Positions 1-8,458 of a stretch of 64,000 nt of DNA are shown piece after piece. The stretch covers positions 1 through 64,000 of the forward strand of contig NZ_JAUSLW010000128.1 of the NCBI RefSeq assembly GCF_030645195.1, given 5' to 3'. Below the pieces are notes generated by a model. That model made no database searches. It was not told where the DNA came from and saw only the letters and a list, made by a program, of their open reading frames with translations. The translations under genes and the position numbers were made by a program. The DNA is from Phenylobacterium sp. (GTDB lineage Bacteria > Pseudomonadota > Alphaproteobacteria > Caulobacterales > Caulobacteraceae). Positions within the stretch are counted from its first letter, which is position 1; every line of letters begins with the position of its first letter.

Positions 1-3000
1 CTCGGCGACCCAGGTCCGGGCGCTGGACACCACCGATGTGGCTGAACTGTCCTCGACCCAGGTCGGCGCCATGTCGGCGGCCCAGATCGGGGCCCTGTCC
101 TCCACCAGCCTGGCCAGCCTGGACTCCACCCAGCTGGGCGCCCTGACGGCGGCCCAGGTCGGCGCCCTGTCGGCCACCAGCCTCTCGGGCCTGGACGGAA
201 CCCAGATCGGCTCACTGACCACCACCCAGGTGGGCGGCCTGACCACCAGCCAGCTCAAGTCCCTGAGCACCACGGACTTCGGCGAGCTCACCTCCACCCA
301 GATCGGCGCCCTGAGCGCCAATCAGCTCGGGGCCCTGTCGGCCACCAACATCTCGGCTCTGGACGCCACCCAGACGGCGGCCTTGTCCACGACCCAGGTC
401 AAGGGCCTGGCCACCACTCAGCTCTCCGCCCTGAACGCCACCGACATCGGCGAATTCACCGCCACCCAGATCGGCGCCCTGTCCAACGCCCAGATCGCGT
501 CGCTGACGGCCACCAACATCTCGGCCCTCGACGCCACCCAGACGGCCGCGCTCTCCACCACCCAGGTCAAGGCGCTGTCGGTCAGCCAGCTGCGGGGCCT
601 CGACGCCACCGACGTCGCTGAGCTCGCCGGCACCCAGATCGCGGCCATGGCCACGACCCAGATCGCGGCCCTGAGCTCCACCAATATCGGCGCGCTGGAC
701 GCCACCCAGCTGGGCGCCCTTACGGCTGCCCAGATCGGCGCCCTGTCGACCACCAGCCTCTCGACCCTGGACGCCACCCAGACCGGCTCGCTGACCACCA
801 CCCAGGTCGGCGGTCTCACCACCACCCAGCTCAAGAGCCTGTCGACCACCGACTTCGGCGAACTGACCTCGACCCAGATCGGCGCCCTGTCGGCCGCCCA
901 GATCGGGGCCCTGTCGGCCACCAACGTCTCGTCGATGGACGCCACCCAGACGGCGGCCCTGACCACCACCCAGGTGAAGGGCCTGGCGACCACCCAGCTC
1001 TCGGGCCTCAACGCCACCGACATTGGCGAACTGACCACCACCCAGATCGGCGCGCTCGGCGGCAGCCAGATCGCGGCGCTCTCGGCCACCAACATCTCGG
1101 CCCTCGACGCCACCCAGGTCGCGGCGCTCTCCACCACCCAGGTGAAGTCCCTGACCACCGGCCAGCTCGCCGGCCTGTCCACCACCGACATCGGCGAGTT
1201 CGCCGACACCCAGATCGGGGCCCTGGCCACCGGCCAGCTGGCCTCGCTGACCGCCACCAACCTGTCGGCGCTGAACGCCACCCAGGTGGCGGCCATCAGC
1301 ACCACTCAGATCAAGGCGCTCACCTCCACGCAGCTGAGGGCGCTGGACACCACCGACGTCAGCGAACTGTCCTCGACCCAGGTCGCGGCCATGTCGGCGG
1401 CCCAGATCGGCGCCCTGTCCTCCACCAGCCTCGGCAGCCTGGACACCACCCAGCTCGGCGCGCTCTCGGCGGCCCAGATCGGCGCCCTGTCGGCCACCAG
1501 CCTCTCGGGCCTGGACGCCACCCAGATCAGCGGTCTGACCACCACCCAGGTGGGCGGTCTGACCACCACCCAGGTGAAGGGGCTCTCCGCCACGGACTTC
1601 GGTGAGCTGACCTCGACCCAACTGGGCGCACTCTCGGCCGCCCAGGTCGGCGCCCTGACCACCACCAATCTCTCCAGCCTGGACGCCACCCAGACGGCGG
1701 CGCTCTCCACCACCCAGGTCAAGGGCCTGGCGACGACCCAGATCTCCGCCCTGAGCGCCACCGATATCGGTGAGTTCACCGCCACCCAGATCGGGGCCCT
1801 GGCCGGCACGCAACTGGCCGCCCTGACGGCGACCAACGTCTCCAACCTCGACGCCACCCAGGTCGCGGCGCTGTCCACGACGCAGGTGAAGTCCCTGACC
1901 ACCGGCCAGCTCGCCGGCCTGTCCACCACCGACATCGCCGAGTTCGCCGACACCCAGATCGGCGCCCTGACTCCGAGCCAGCTCGGCGCCCTGACCGCCA
2001 CCAACATCTCGGCGCTCGACGCCACCCAGGTGGCGGCGATCAGCACCACCCAGATCAAGGCGCTCTCGGCGACCCAGGTCCGGGCGCTGGACACCACCGA
2101 TGTGGCTGAACTGTCCTCGACCCAGGTCGGCGCCATGTCGGCGGCCCAGATCGGGGCCCTGTCCTCCACCAGCCTCGGCAGCCTGGACACCACCCAGCTC
2201 GGCGCCCTGACGGCGGCCCAGATCGGGGCCCTGTCGGCCACCAGCCTCTCGGGCCTGGACGCCACCCAGATCAGCGGCCTGACCACCACCCAGGTGGGCG
2301 GCCTGACCACCAGCCAGCTCAAGTCCCTGAGCACCACCGACTTCGGTGAGCTCACCTCCACCCAGATCGGCGCCCTGAGCGCCAATCAGCTGGCCTCGCT
2401 GACCTCGACCAATCTCTCGGCCCTGGACGCCACCCAGGTCGCGGCCCTCTCCACCACCCAGGTGAAGGGTCTGGCGACCACCCAGCTCTCGGCCTTGAGC
2501 GCCACCGACATCGGGGAGTTCACCGCCACCCAGATTGGCGCGCTGTCGAACGCCCAGCTCGCGTCGCTGACCGCCACCAACATCTCGGCCCTCGACGGGA
2601 CCCAGGTGGCGGCGCTCTCCACCACCCAGGTCAAGGCGCTCACCACGACCCAGCTGAAGGGCCTGGAGATCACCGACATCGGTGAATTCTCCGGTGAGCA
2701 GATCGGCGCCATGACCGCCACCCAGGTCGGCGCCATCACCTCCACCAACCTGGCGGCGATCGATGCGACGCAGATCGGCGCCCTCACCGCGGCCCAGGTC
2801 GGCGCCCTCTCCACCGCCAGCCTCTCGGCCCTGGATGCGACCCAGATCAGCGGCCTGACCACCACCCAGGTGGGCGGCCTGACAACCACCCAGTTGAAGA
2901 GCCTGTCGACCACGGACTTCGGTGAGCTGACCTCGACCCAACTGGGCGCGCTCTCGGCGGCTCAGGTCGGCGCCCTGACCGCCACCAATATCTCCAGCCT

Positions 3001-6000
3001 GGACGCCACCCAGACAGCGGCGCTGACCACGACCCAGGTCAAGGGTCTGGCGACGACCCAGCTGTCGGCCCTGACCTCCACCGACATCGGGGAACTCACC
3101 TCGACCCAGGTCGGCGCGCTCGGCGGCAGCCAGCTGGCGGCGCTGACGGCGACCAATGTGTCGGCCCTGGACGCCACCCAGGTGGCCGCGCTCTCGACCA
3201 CCCAGGTCAAGGCGCTGACCGCGGTCCAGCTGAAGGGCCTGTCCACCACCGATATCGCCGAGTTCGCCGACACCCAGATCGGGGCCCTGACGCCCAGCCA
3301 GATCGGCGCCCTGACGGCCACCAACATCGCCGCGCTCGACGCCACCCAGGTGGCGGCGATCTCGGTGACCCAGGTCAAGGCTCTGTCGACCACCCAGCTC
3401 AAGGCGCTGGACACCACCGATGTGGCCGAACTGTCCTCGACCCAGGTCGGCGCCATGTCGGCGGCCCAGATCGGCTCCCTGTCCTCCACCAGCCTGGCCA
3501 GCCTGGACACCACCCAACTCGGCGCCCTCACGGCCGCCCAGATCGGCGCCCTGTCCAACACCAGCCTGTCGGGCCTGGACGCCACCCAGATCAGCGGCCT
3601 GACCACCACCCAGGTGGGCGGCCTCACCACCAGCCAACTCCGGGGCCTGAGCACCACCGACTTCGGGGAGCTGACCTCGACCCAGATCAACTCGCTGTCG
3701 GCGGCCCAGCTGGGGGCGATCACGGCCACCAACATCGGCTCTCTGGACGCCACCCAGGTCGCGGCCCTGTCGACCACCCAGGTCAAGGGTCTGGCCACCA
3801 CCCAGCTCAGCGCGCTGAGCGGAACCGACGTCGCCGAATTCACCGCCACCCAGATCTCGGCGCTCAGCACCGCCCAGATCGCGGCGGTGACCTCCACCGG
3901 CATCGCGGCCCTGGACGCCACCCAGACGGCGGCCTTGTCCACCACCCAGGTCAAGGCGCTCACCACGACCCAGCTCAGGGGTCTGGACAGCACCGACATC
4001 GGGCAGTTCACCAGCACCCAGGTGGGGGTGCTCACCAGCAGCCAACTCGGCGCCCTGACCACCACCAACATCACCGCCCTGGACGCGACCCAGGTCGGCG
4101 CCCTCACGGCCGCCCAGATCGGTTCGCTCTCGGCGACCAACCTCTCGGCCCTGGACGCAACCCAGACCGGCGCCCTGACCACCACCCAGGTGGCCGGCCT
4201 GACCACGACCCAGCTGCGGTCGATGTCCACCACCGACTTCGGTGAGCTGACCTCGACCCAGATCGGCTCGCTCTCGGCTGGCCAACTCGGCGCCCTGACG
4301 GCCACCAACCTGGCCAGCCTGGACGCCACCCTGGTGGGGGGCCTCTCCACCACCCAGGTCAAGGGTCTGGCGACGACCCAGCTCAGCGCGCTGTCGGCCA
4401 CCGATATCGGCGAGTTCACCTCGACCCAGATCGGCGCCCTGGCGGCGAACCAGGTCGGCGCCCTGACGGCCAACGCCTTCTCGGCTCTGGACGCCACCCA
4501 GGTCGCGGCCCTCTCCACCACCCAGGTGAAGGGCCTCACCACGACCCAGCTGAAGGGCCTCGAGACCACAGATATCGCCGAACTCTCCGCCGACCAGGTC
4601 GGGGCCCTCAGCGCGACCCAACTCGGCTCGCTGACCGCCACCAACATCTCGGCCCTGGACGCGACCCAGGTGGCCGCGCTCTCCGTCACCCAGGTCCGCG
4701 GCCTGAACGCCACCCAACTGAAGGGCCTCGACACCACCGACATCGGTGAGCTCTCGGCCACCCAGGTGGGCGGCCTGACGGCGGCCCAGATCGGGGCGCT
4801 CTCGGCCACCAGCATCCAGACTCTCGACACCACCCAGATCGGCGCCCTGGCCACCACCCAGATCTCGGCCCTGACCAAGGAAGCCCTGTCGGCTCTCGAC
4901 GCCACACAGACCGCCTCCCTGACCACCACCCAGGTCGGCGCCCTGACCACCAGCCAGGTGGCCAACCTCTCGGCCACCGACTTCGGCGAGCTGACCTCGA
5001 CCCAGATCGGGGCGCTGTCGGCCAACCAGGTCGGCGCCCTGACCAGCACCAACCTCTCCAGCCTGGACGCCACCCAGGTGGCGGCGCTCTCCACCACCCA
5101 GGTCAAGGGCCTCACCACCACCCAGCTGAAGAGCCTGCAGGCCACCGACATCGGCGAGTTCACCGCGACCCAGGTGGGCGCGCTGAGCACCGCGCAGGTC
5201 TCGGCCCTGACGGCCACGGCGCTCTCGACCCTGGACGCCACCCAGGTCGCGGCGCTCTCCACCACCCAGGTGAAGGCGCTGACCACCAGCCAGCTGGCCG
5301 GCCTCTCCACCACCGATATCGGCGAGTTCGCCGCCACCCAGATCGGGGCCCTCAGCGCCAGCCAGTTCGCGGCTCTGACCGCCACCAATATCGGAGCCCT
5401 GGACACGACCCAGATCGAGGCCCTCTCCACGGCGCAGATCGGGGCCCTGTCGGCCGCCAGCCTCTCGACCCTGGACGCCACCCAGGTGGGCGCGATCTCC
5501 ACGACCCAGGTCGCGGGCCTGACCACCACCCAGCTGAAGACCCTGACCACGACGGACTTCGGCGATCTGAACTCGACCCAGATCAACGCCCTCTCGGCGG
5601 CGCAACTCGGGGCGCTGACGGCGACGAACATCTCGTCGCTCGACACGACCCAGTTCCAGGCGCTCTCCACCACCCAGGTGAGGGGCCTGACCTCGACCCA
5701 GCTTTCGGGCCTGAGCGTCACCGACGTGGCCGAGTTCGCCGACACCCAGATCGCGGCCCTGACGGCGGCCCAGATCCCCGGCCTGACGGCGACGGCGGTC
5801 TCCGCCCTCGACTCGACCCAGACCGCGGCCCTGAGCACCACCCAGGTCAAGGCCCTGACCACCACCCAGCTCAGGGGCCTGTCCATCACCGACGTCGGCG
5901 AACTGGCCACCACCCAGTTCGGGGCGCTCTCCTCGACCCAGGTGGGCGCGCTGTCGGCCACCGTGATCGCCGGCTTCGATGCGACCCAGGCCAACGCGCT

Positions 6001-6160
6001 GGCGACGACCCAGATCACCGGGCTTACCGCCACCCAGCTCGATGGACTGTCGGCGACCAGCATCTCGGGCATGGACGCCACCCTGCTGAACGCCATGACC
6101 GCCACCCAGGTGCAGAGCCTGGATAACGATCAGGTCGCCGCCTACATCGCCTCCACCTGA
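1..6160 (+). CDS. Giant octapeptide-repeat protein, 5'-truncated by the window
   Basis: The reading frame is open from base 2 to the stop at 6158-6160, giving about 2050 residues with the true start outside the window. Nearly the whole protein is an uninterrupted 8-residue repeat, roughly x-[ST]-[TA]-[QSND]-[IVL]-x-[AGS]-[LM], about 255 copies, rich in Ser, Thr, Ala, Gln and Leu. Acidic octads ending TD[FIV][GA]E[LF] recur every 7 or 10 octads. There are no cysteines, no membrane segments and no RTX glycine-rich nonapeptides in the visible part. The final residues (LDNDQVAAYIAST) break the repeat and may be a C-terminal cap. The [ST]-x-x-Q spacing resembles helix N-capping boxes, so a solenoid of very short helices is possible, but a beta-solenoid cannot be excluded. 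A long surface or secreted fibre or adhesin is an inference from size and composition. The next gene is an OGT-like glycosyltransferase, which makes this Ser/Thr-rich protein a candidate substrate. Function unknown. Confidence 0.85.
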   Translation, partial: SATQVRALDTTDVAELSSTQVGAMSAAQIGALSSTSLASLDSTQLGALTAAQVGALSATSLSGLDGTQIGSLTTTQVGGLTTSQLKSLSTTDFGELTSTQIGALSANQLGALSATNISALDATQTAALSTTQVKGLATTQLSALNATDIGEFTATQIGALSNAQIASLTATNISALDATQTAALSTTQVKALSVSQLRGLDATDVAELAGTQIAAMATTQIAALSSTNIGALDATQLGALTAAQIGALSTTSLSTLDATQTGSLTTTQVGGLTTTQLKSLSTTDFGELTSTQIGALSAAQIGALSATNVSSMDATQTAALTTTQVKGLATTQLSGLNATDIGELTTTQIGALGGSQIAALSATNISALDATQVAALSTTQVKSLTTGQLAGLSTTDIGEFADTQIGALATGQLASLTATNLSALNATQVAAISTTQIKALTSTQLRALDTTDVSELSSTQVAAMSAAQIGALSSTSLGSLDTTQLGALSAAQIGALSATSLSGLDATQISGLTTTQVGGLTTTQVKGLSATDFGELTSTQLGALSAAQVGALTTTNLSSLDATQTAALSTTQVKGLATTQISALSATDIGEFTATQIGALAGTQLAALTATNVSNLDATQVAALSTTQVKSLTTGQLAGLSTTDIAEFADTQIGALTPSQLGALTATNISALDATQVAAISTTQIKALSATQVRALDTTDVAELSSTQVGAMSAAQIGALSSTSLGSLDTTQLGALTAAQIGALSATSLSGLDATQISGLTTTQVGGLTTSQLKSLSTTDFGELTSTQIGALSANQLASLTSTNLSALDATQVAALSTTQVKGLATTQLSALSATDIGEFTATQIGALSNAQLASLTATNISALDGTQVAALSTTQVKALTTTQLKGLEITDIGEFSGEQIGAMTATQVGAITSTNLAAIDATQIGALTAAQVGALSTASLSALDATQISGLTTTQVGGLTTTQLKSLSTTDFGELTSTQLGALSAAQVGALTATNISSLDATQTAALTTTQVKGLATTQLSALTSTDIGELTSTQVGALGGSQLAALTATNVSALDATQVAALSTTQVKALTAVQLKGLSTTDIAEFADTQIGALTPSQIGALTATNIAALDATQVAAISVTQVKALSTTQLKALDTTDVAELSSTQVGAMSAAQIGSLSSTSLASLDTTQLGALTAAQIGALSNTSLSGLDATQISGLTTTQVGGLTTSQLRGLSTTDFGELTSTQINSLSAAQLGAITATNIGSLDATQVAALSTTQVKGLATTQLSALSGTDVAEFTATQISALSTAQIAAVTSTGIAALDATQTAALSTTQVKALTTTQLRGLDSTDIGQFTSTQVGVLTSSQLGALTTTNITALDATQVGALTAAQIGSLSATNLSALDATQTGALTTTQVAGLTTTQLRSMSTTDFGELTSTQIGSLSAGQLGALTATNLASLDATLVGGLSTTQVKGLATTQLSALSATDIGEFTSTQIGALAANQVGALTANAFSALDATQVAALSTTQVKGLTTTQLKGLETTDIAELSADQVGALSATQLGSLTATNISALDATQVAALSVTQVRGLNATQLKGLDTTDIGELSATQVGGLTAAQIGALSATSIQTLDTTQIGALATTQISALTKEALSALDATQTASLTTTQVGALTTSQVANLSATDFGELTSTQIGALSANQVGALTSTNLSSLDATQVAALSTTQVKGLTTTQLKSLQATDIGEFTATQVGALSTAQVSALTATALSTLDATQVAALSTTQVKALTTSQLAGLSTTDIGEFAATQIGALSASQFAALTATNIGALDTTQIEALSTAQIGALSAASLSTLDATQVGAISTTQVAGLTTTQLKTLTTTDFGDLNSTQINALSAAQLGALTATNISSLDTTQFQALSTTQVRGLTSTQLSGLSVTDVAEFADTQIAALTAAQIPGLTATAVSALDSTQTAALSTTQVKALTTTQLRGLSITDVGELATTQFGALSSTQVGALSATVIAGFDATQANALATTQITGLTATQLDGLSATSISGMDATLLNAMTATQVQSLDNDQVAAYIAST
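35..5891 (+). repeat. Higher-order tandem repeat: 24-bp units in 576-bp and 744-bp blocks
   Basis: The octad is 24 bp. Codons for the acidic octad marker at 35, 611, 1355, 2099, 2675, 3419, 3995, 4739, 5315 and 5891 are spaced 576, 744, 744, 576, 744, 576, 744, 576 and 576 bp apart, that is 24 or 31 octads. A 24-octad block splits as 10+7+7 octads (markers at 35, 275, 443, 611). The 31-octad block has one extra 7-octad (168-bp) segment. Bases 1 to about 110 recur almost unchanged at offset 2064 bp, indicating recent segmental duplication. Confidence 0.85.
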
Positions 6161-6180
6161 CCAAGGCGGGCGTGATCTTC

Positions 6181-6206
6181 CGCGCCGGGCCTTCGGGCTC
6201 GGCGCG
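6181..6206 (+). terminator. Strong hairpin with TTCG loop after the repeat gene
   Basis: An 11-bp stem (CGCGCCGGGCC against GGCTCGGCGCG, one G-T pair) closes on a TTCG tetraloop 20 bp after the stop codon. No T-run follows, so it may be a weak terminator or an mRNA-stabilising stem. Confidence 0.45.
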
Positions 6207-6336
6207 GATGGTCGCATTGCGGTTCCCGGTCTGGAATCCAGGCTCCGGAGGCGCCACAACAGGGTGACGGGATCCCCTGGCCGAGTCGCCGGCCGAGCGG
6301 GTCCGGCACGGCTGGAAGGGCAGGCGCGAGACCATA

Positions 6337-8421
6337 ATGTCCCAGGATCTCTTCCTCGCAGCGCTGCAGAAGGCCACGGCGGAGACCCTCGGTCTGGCCG
6401 AGCTGATCAATACCGCCAATGCCCTGAGCGGGGCGGGCAGGGGCGACCTGGCCCAGCAGCTCTACAAAGTCTGGGCCGCCCTCAACCCCACCCATCCGCA
6501 GCTCTATGTGGCCCATTTCAACCGGGGCTGCCTGCAGACCCAGTCCGGCGACCTGCCCGGCGCCATCGAGGCCCTGACCGCCGCCATCACCCTCGATCCG
6601 GACTTCATGCCGGGCTACATCAACCTGGGCGGCGTGCTGGAGCGCAGCGGCCAGCCCGACGAGGCCATCGCCCTGTGGCAGACCGCCCTACAGAAGGTCT
6701 CCGCCATCACCGGCCAGGGGTTCGGCTACAAGCTGTCGACCCTCAAGCAGCTGGCCCGCATCCTCGCCGACACCCAGAAGATCGAGGCCGCCGAACAGGT
6801 CCTGCGCGAGACCCTGACCCTCGATCCCACCCAGCGTGACGTGATCGAGCAGTACCTGGCCATGCGGCTGGTCCAGTGCAAATGGCCGGTGGTGGAGCCG
6901 CTGCCGGGCCTGGAAAGCGCCGACCTGGTCACCAACATCCACCCCCTCTCCATGGCGGCCTATACTGACGATCCCCTGCTGCAGCTGGCCGCCGCCGCGC
7001 GCTATGTCGGCCTCACCGCCGAGACGCCCCTGGCCTCGGCGGGCGAGGATCGCCGGCACGCGCCCATCGACGTCCAGGGCCGCCGCCTGCGGGTGGGCTA
7101 CATCTCCTCGGACCTGCGCGACCACGCGGTGGGCTATCTGATGGCCGAGCTGTGGGAGCTGCACGACAAGGCCAAGGTCGAGGTCTTCGCCTATTACTGC
7201 GGCATCCCCTCGGTGGACGCCCTGAGCCTGCGCACCCGCGCGGCGGTGGAGCACTGGACCGACATCCGGCCGATGAGCGACGCCCAGGCGGCGGCGAAGA
7301 TCGCGGAAGACGGCATCGACATCCTGGTGGACGTCAACGGACACACCCGCGAGTGCCGCACCGGCGTCTTCGCCCTGCGGCCGGCCCCGATCCAGGTCAA
7401 CTGGCTGGGCTATCCCGGCACCATGGGCAGCCCCTACCACCACTACATCATCGCCGATGGCTGGATCGTGCCGCCGGGCTCGGAGATCTACTATTCCGAA
7501 AAGGTCGTGCGGCTGCCCTGCTACCAGCCCAACGACCGCAAGCGGGTGGTGGCGGCCGAGCGTCCGACCCGGGCCGAGGCCGGCCTGCCCGACGACGCCT
7601 TCGTCTTCTGCTGCTTCAACGGCGCCCAGAAGATCAGCCGCGCCACCTTCGAGCGCTGGCTGACCATCCTGAAGCGGGTGGAAGGTAGCGTGCTCTGGCT
7701 GCTGGAGAGCACCGCCGAGACCCATGCCCGCTTGCTGGCTTTCGCGGCGGGGCAGGGGGTGGCGCCCGAGCGCCTGATCTTCGCCCCCAAGCTGCACAAC
7801 GCCCTGCACCTGGCCCGCTACCCCCTGGCCGACCTGTTCCTCGACACCGGAGCCTACGGCGCCCACACCACCGCCTCCGACGCCCTGTGGATGGGGGTGC
7901 CGATGGTCACCCTTTCGGGCCGTGGCTTCGCCGCCCGGGTCTGCGGCAGCCTGGTGCGAGCCTCAGGCCTGGTGGACCTGGTCTGCGCCAGCCCGGACGA
8001 ATACGTCGAGCGCGCCGTCGCCCTGGGGCAGGACCGCGCCCAGATCGCGGCCTACAAGGCCCAGCTCGAGGCCAACCGCGACACCTGCGACCTCTTCAAC
8101 ATGGAGAAGCTGGTGAGCAGCCTGGAGGACCTCTACGCGACCATGGTGGTGGACTATCAGCAGGGCGCCCTCCCGCGCCCCGACCTCACCAATCTCGACG
8201 CCTATATGAAGGCCGGCGTCGATCATGATCACGAGGGCCAGGAGGTCCTGGCCATCGAGGACTACCACGGTCTCTACAAGGCCAAGCTGGCCCGGCGGCA
8301 CCTGGCCCGGCCCATTCCCCCCGACGCGCGCCTCTGGACCCAACAGGACATCGCCCTGGCCGAGGGCGAACCGCCAGTGCCCGAACCCCAGGCCCGCCTT
8401 CGCCGCGCCGCGGCCGACTGA
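6337..8421 (+). CDS. TPR plus SPINDLY/OGT-type (GT41) glycosyltransferase
   Basis: This 694-residue protein has TPR-like helices in about residues 1-190 and a GT41 catalytic region in about 245-620. Visible family motifs are RVGYISSDLRDHAVGYL (with the conserved His), the VDVNGHTRECRTGVFALRPAPIQ stretch around residues 330-350, WLGYPGTMG, a KISRATFERW segment and LDTGAYGAHTTASDALWMGVPMVT. GT41 enzymes transfer a sugar from a nucleotide-sugar to Ser/Thr hydroxyls of proteins in the cytoplasm. Caulobacter FlmG, a flagellin glycosyltransferase, has the same TPR-plus-GT41 plan, and flagellin genes lie 4.4 kb downstream. The immediate upstream neighbour is the Ser/Thr octad-repeat protein, an equally plausible acceptor. 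The enzyme class is well supported. The donor sugar and acceptor are unknown, and no pseudaminic acid genes are in the window. The start at 6337 follows a purine-rich AGGGCAGG. Confidence 0.88.
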   Translation: MSQDLFLAALQKATAETLGLAELINTANALSGAGRGDLAQQLYKVWAALNPTHPQLYVAHFNRGCLQTQSGDLPGAIEALTAAITLDPDFMPGYINLGGVLERSGQPDEAIALWQTALQKVSAITGQGFGYKLSTLKQLARILADTQKIEAAEQVLRETLTLDPTQRDVIEQYLAMRLVQCKWPVVEPLPGLESADLVTNIHPLSMAAYTDDPLLQLAAAARYVGLTAETPLASAGEDRRHAPIDVQGRRLRVGYISSDLRDHAVGYLMAELWELHDKAKVEVFAYYCGIPSVDALSLRTRAAVEHWTDIRPMSDAQAAAKIAEDGIDILVDVNGHTRECRTGVFALRPAPIQVNWLGYPGTMGSPYHHYIIADGWIVPPGSEIYYSEKVVRLPCYQPNDRKRVVAAERPTRAEAGLPDDAFVFCCFNGAQKISRATFERWLTILKRVEGSVLWLLESTAETHARLLAFAAGQGVAPERLIFAPKLHNALHLARYPLADLFLDTGAYGAHTTASDALWMGVPMVTLSGRGFAARVCGSLVRASGLVDLVCASPDEYVERAVALGQDRAQIAAYKAQLEANRDTCDLFNMEKLVSSLEDLYATMVVDYQQGALPRPDLTNLDAYMKAGVDHDHEGQEVLAIEDYHGLYKAKLARRHLARPIPPDARLWTQQDIALAEGEPPVPEPQARLRRAAAD

Positions 8422-8458
8422 CCGCCCAGCGCCCGCGCGCGCCTGAACTGGAAGACGC

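Noticed and set aside
212-6259. A 2015-codon open frame antisense to the octad-repeat gene, plus other long antisense frames there
   Set aside because: The sense octad codons contain no stop in the antisense frames, so periodicity alone keeps them open. The translation is a low-complexity Gly/Arg/Asp/Gln repeat with no independent signals.
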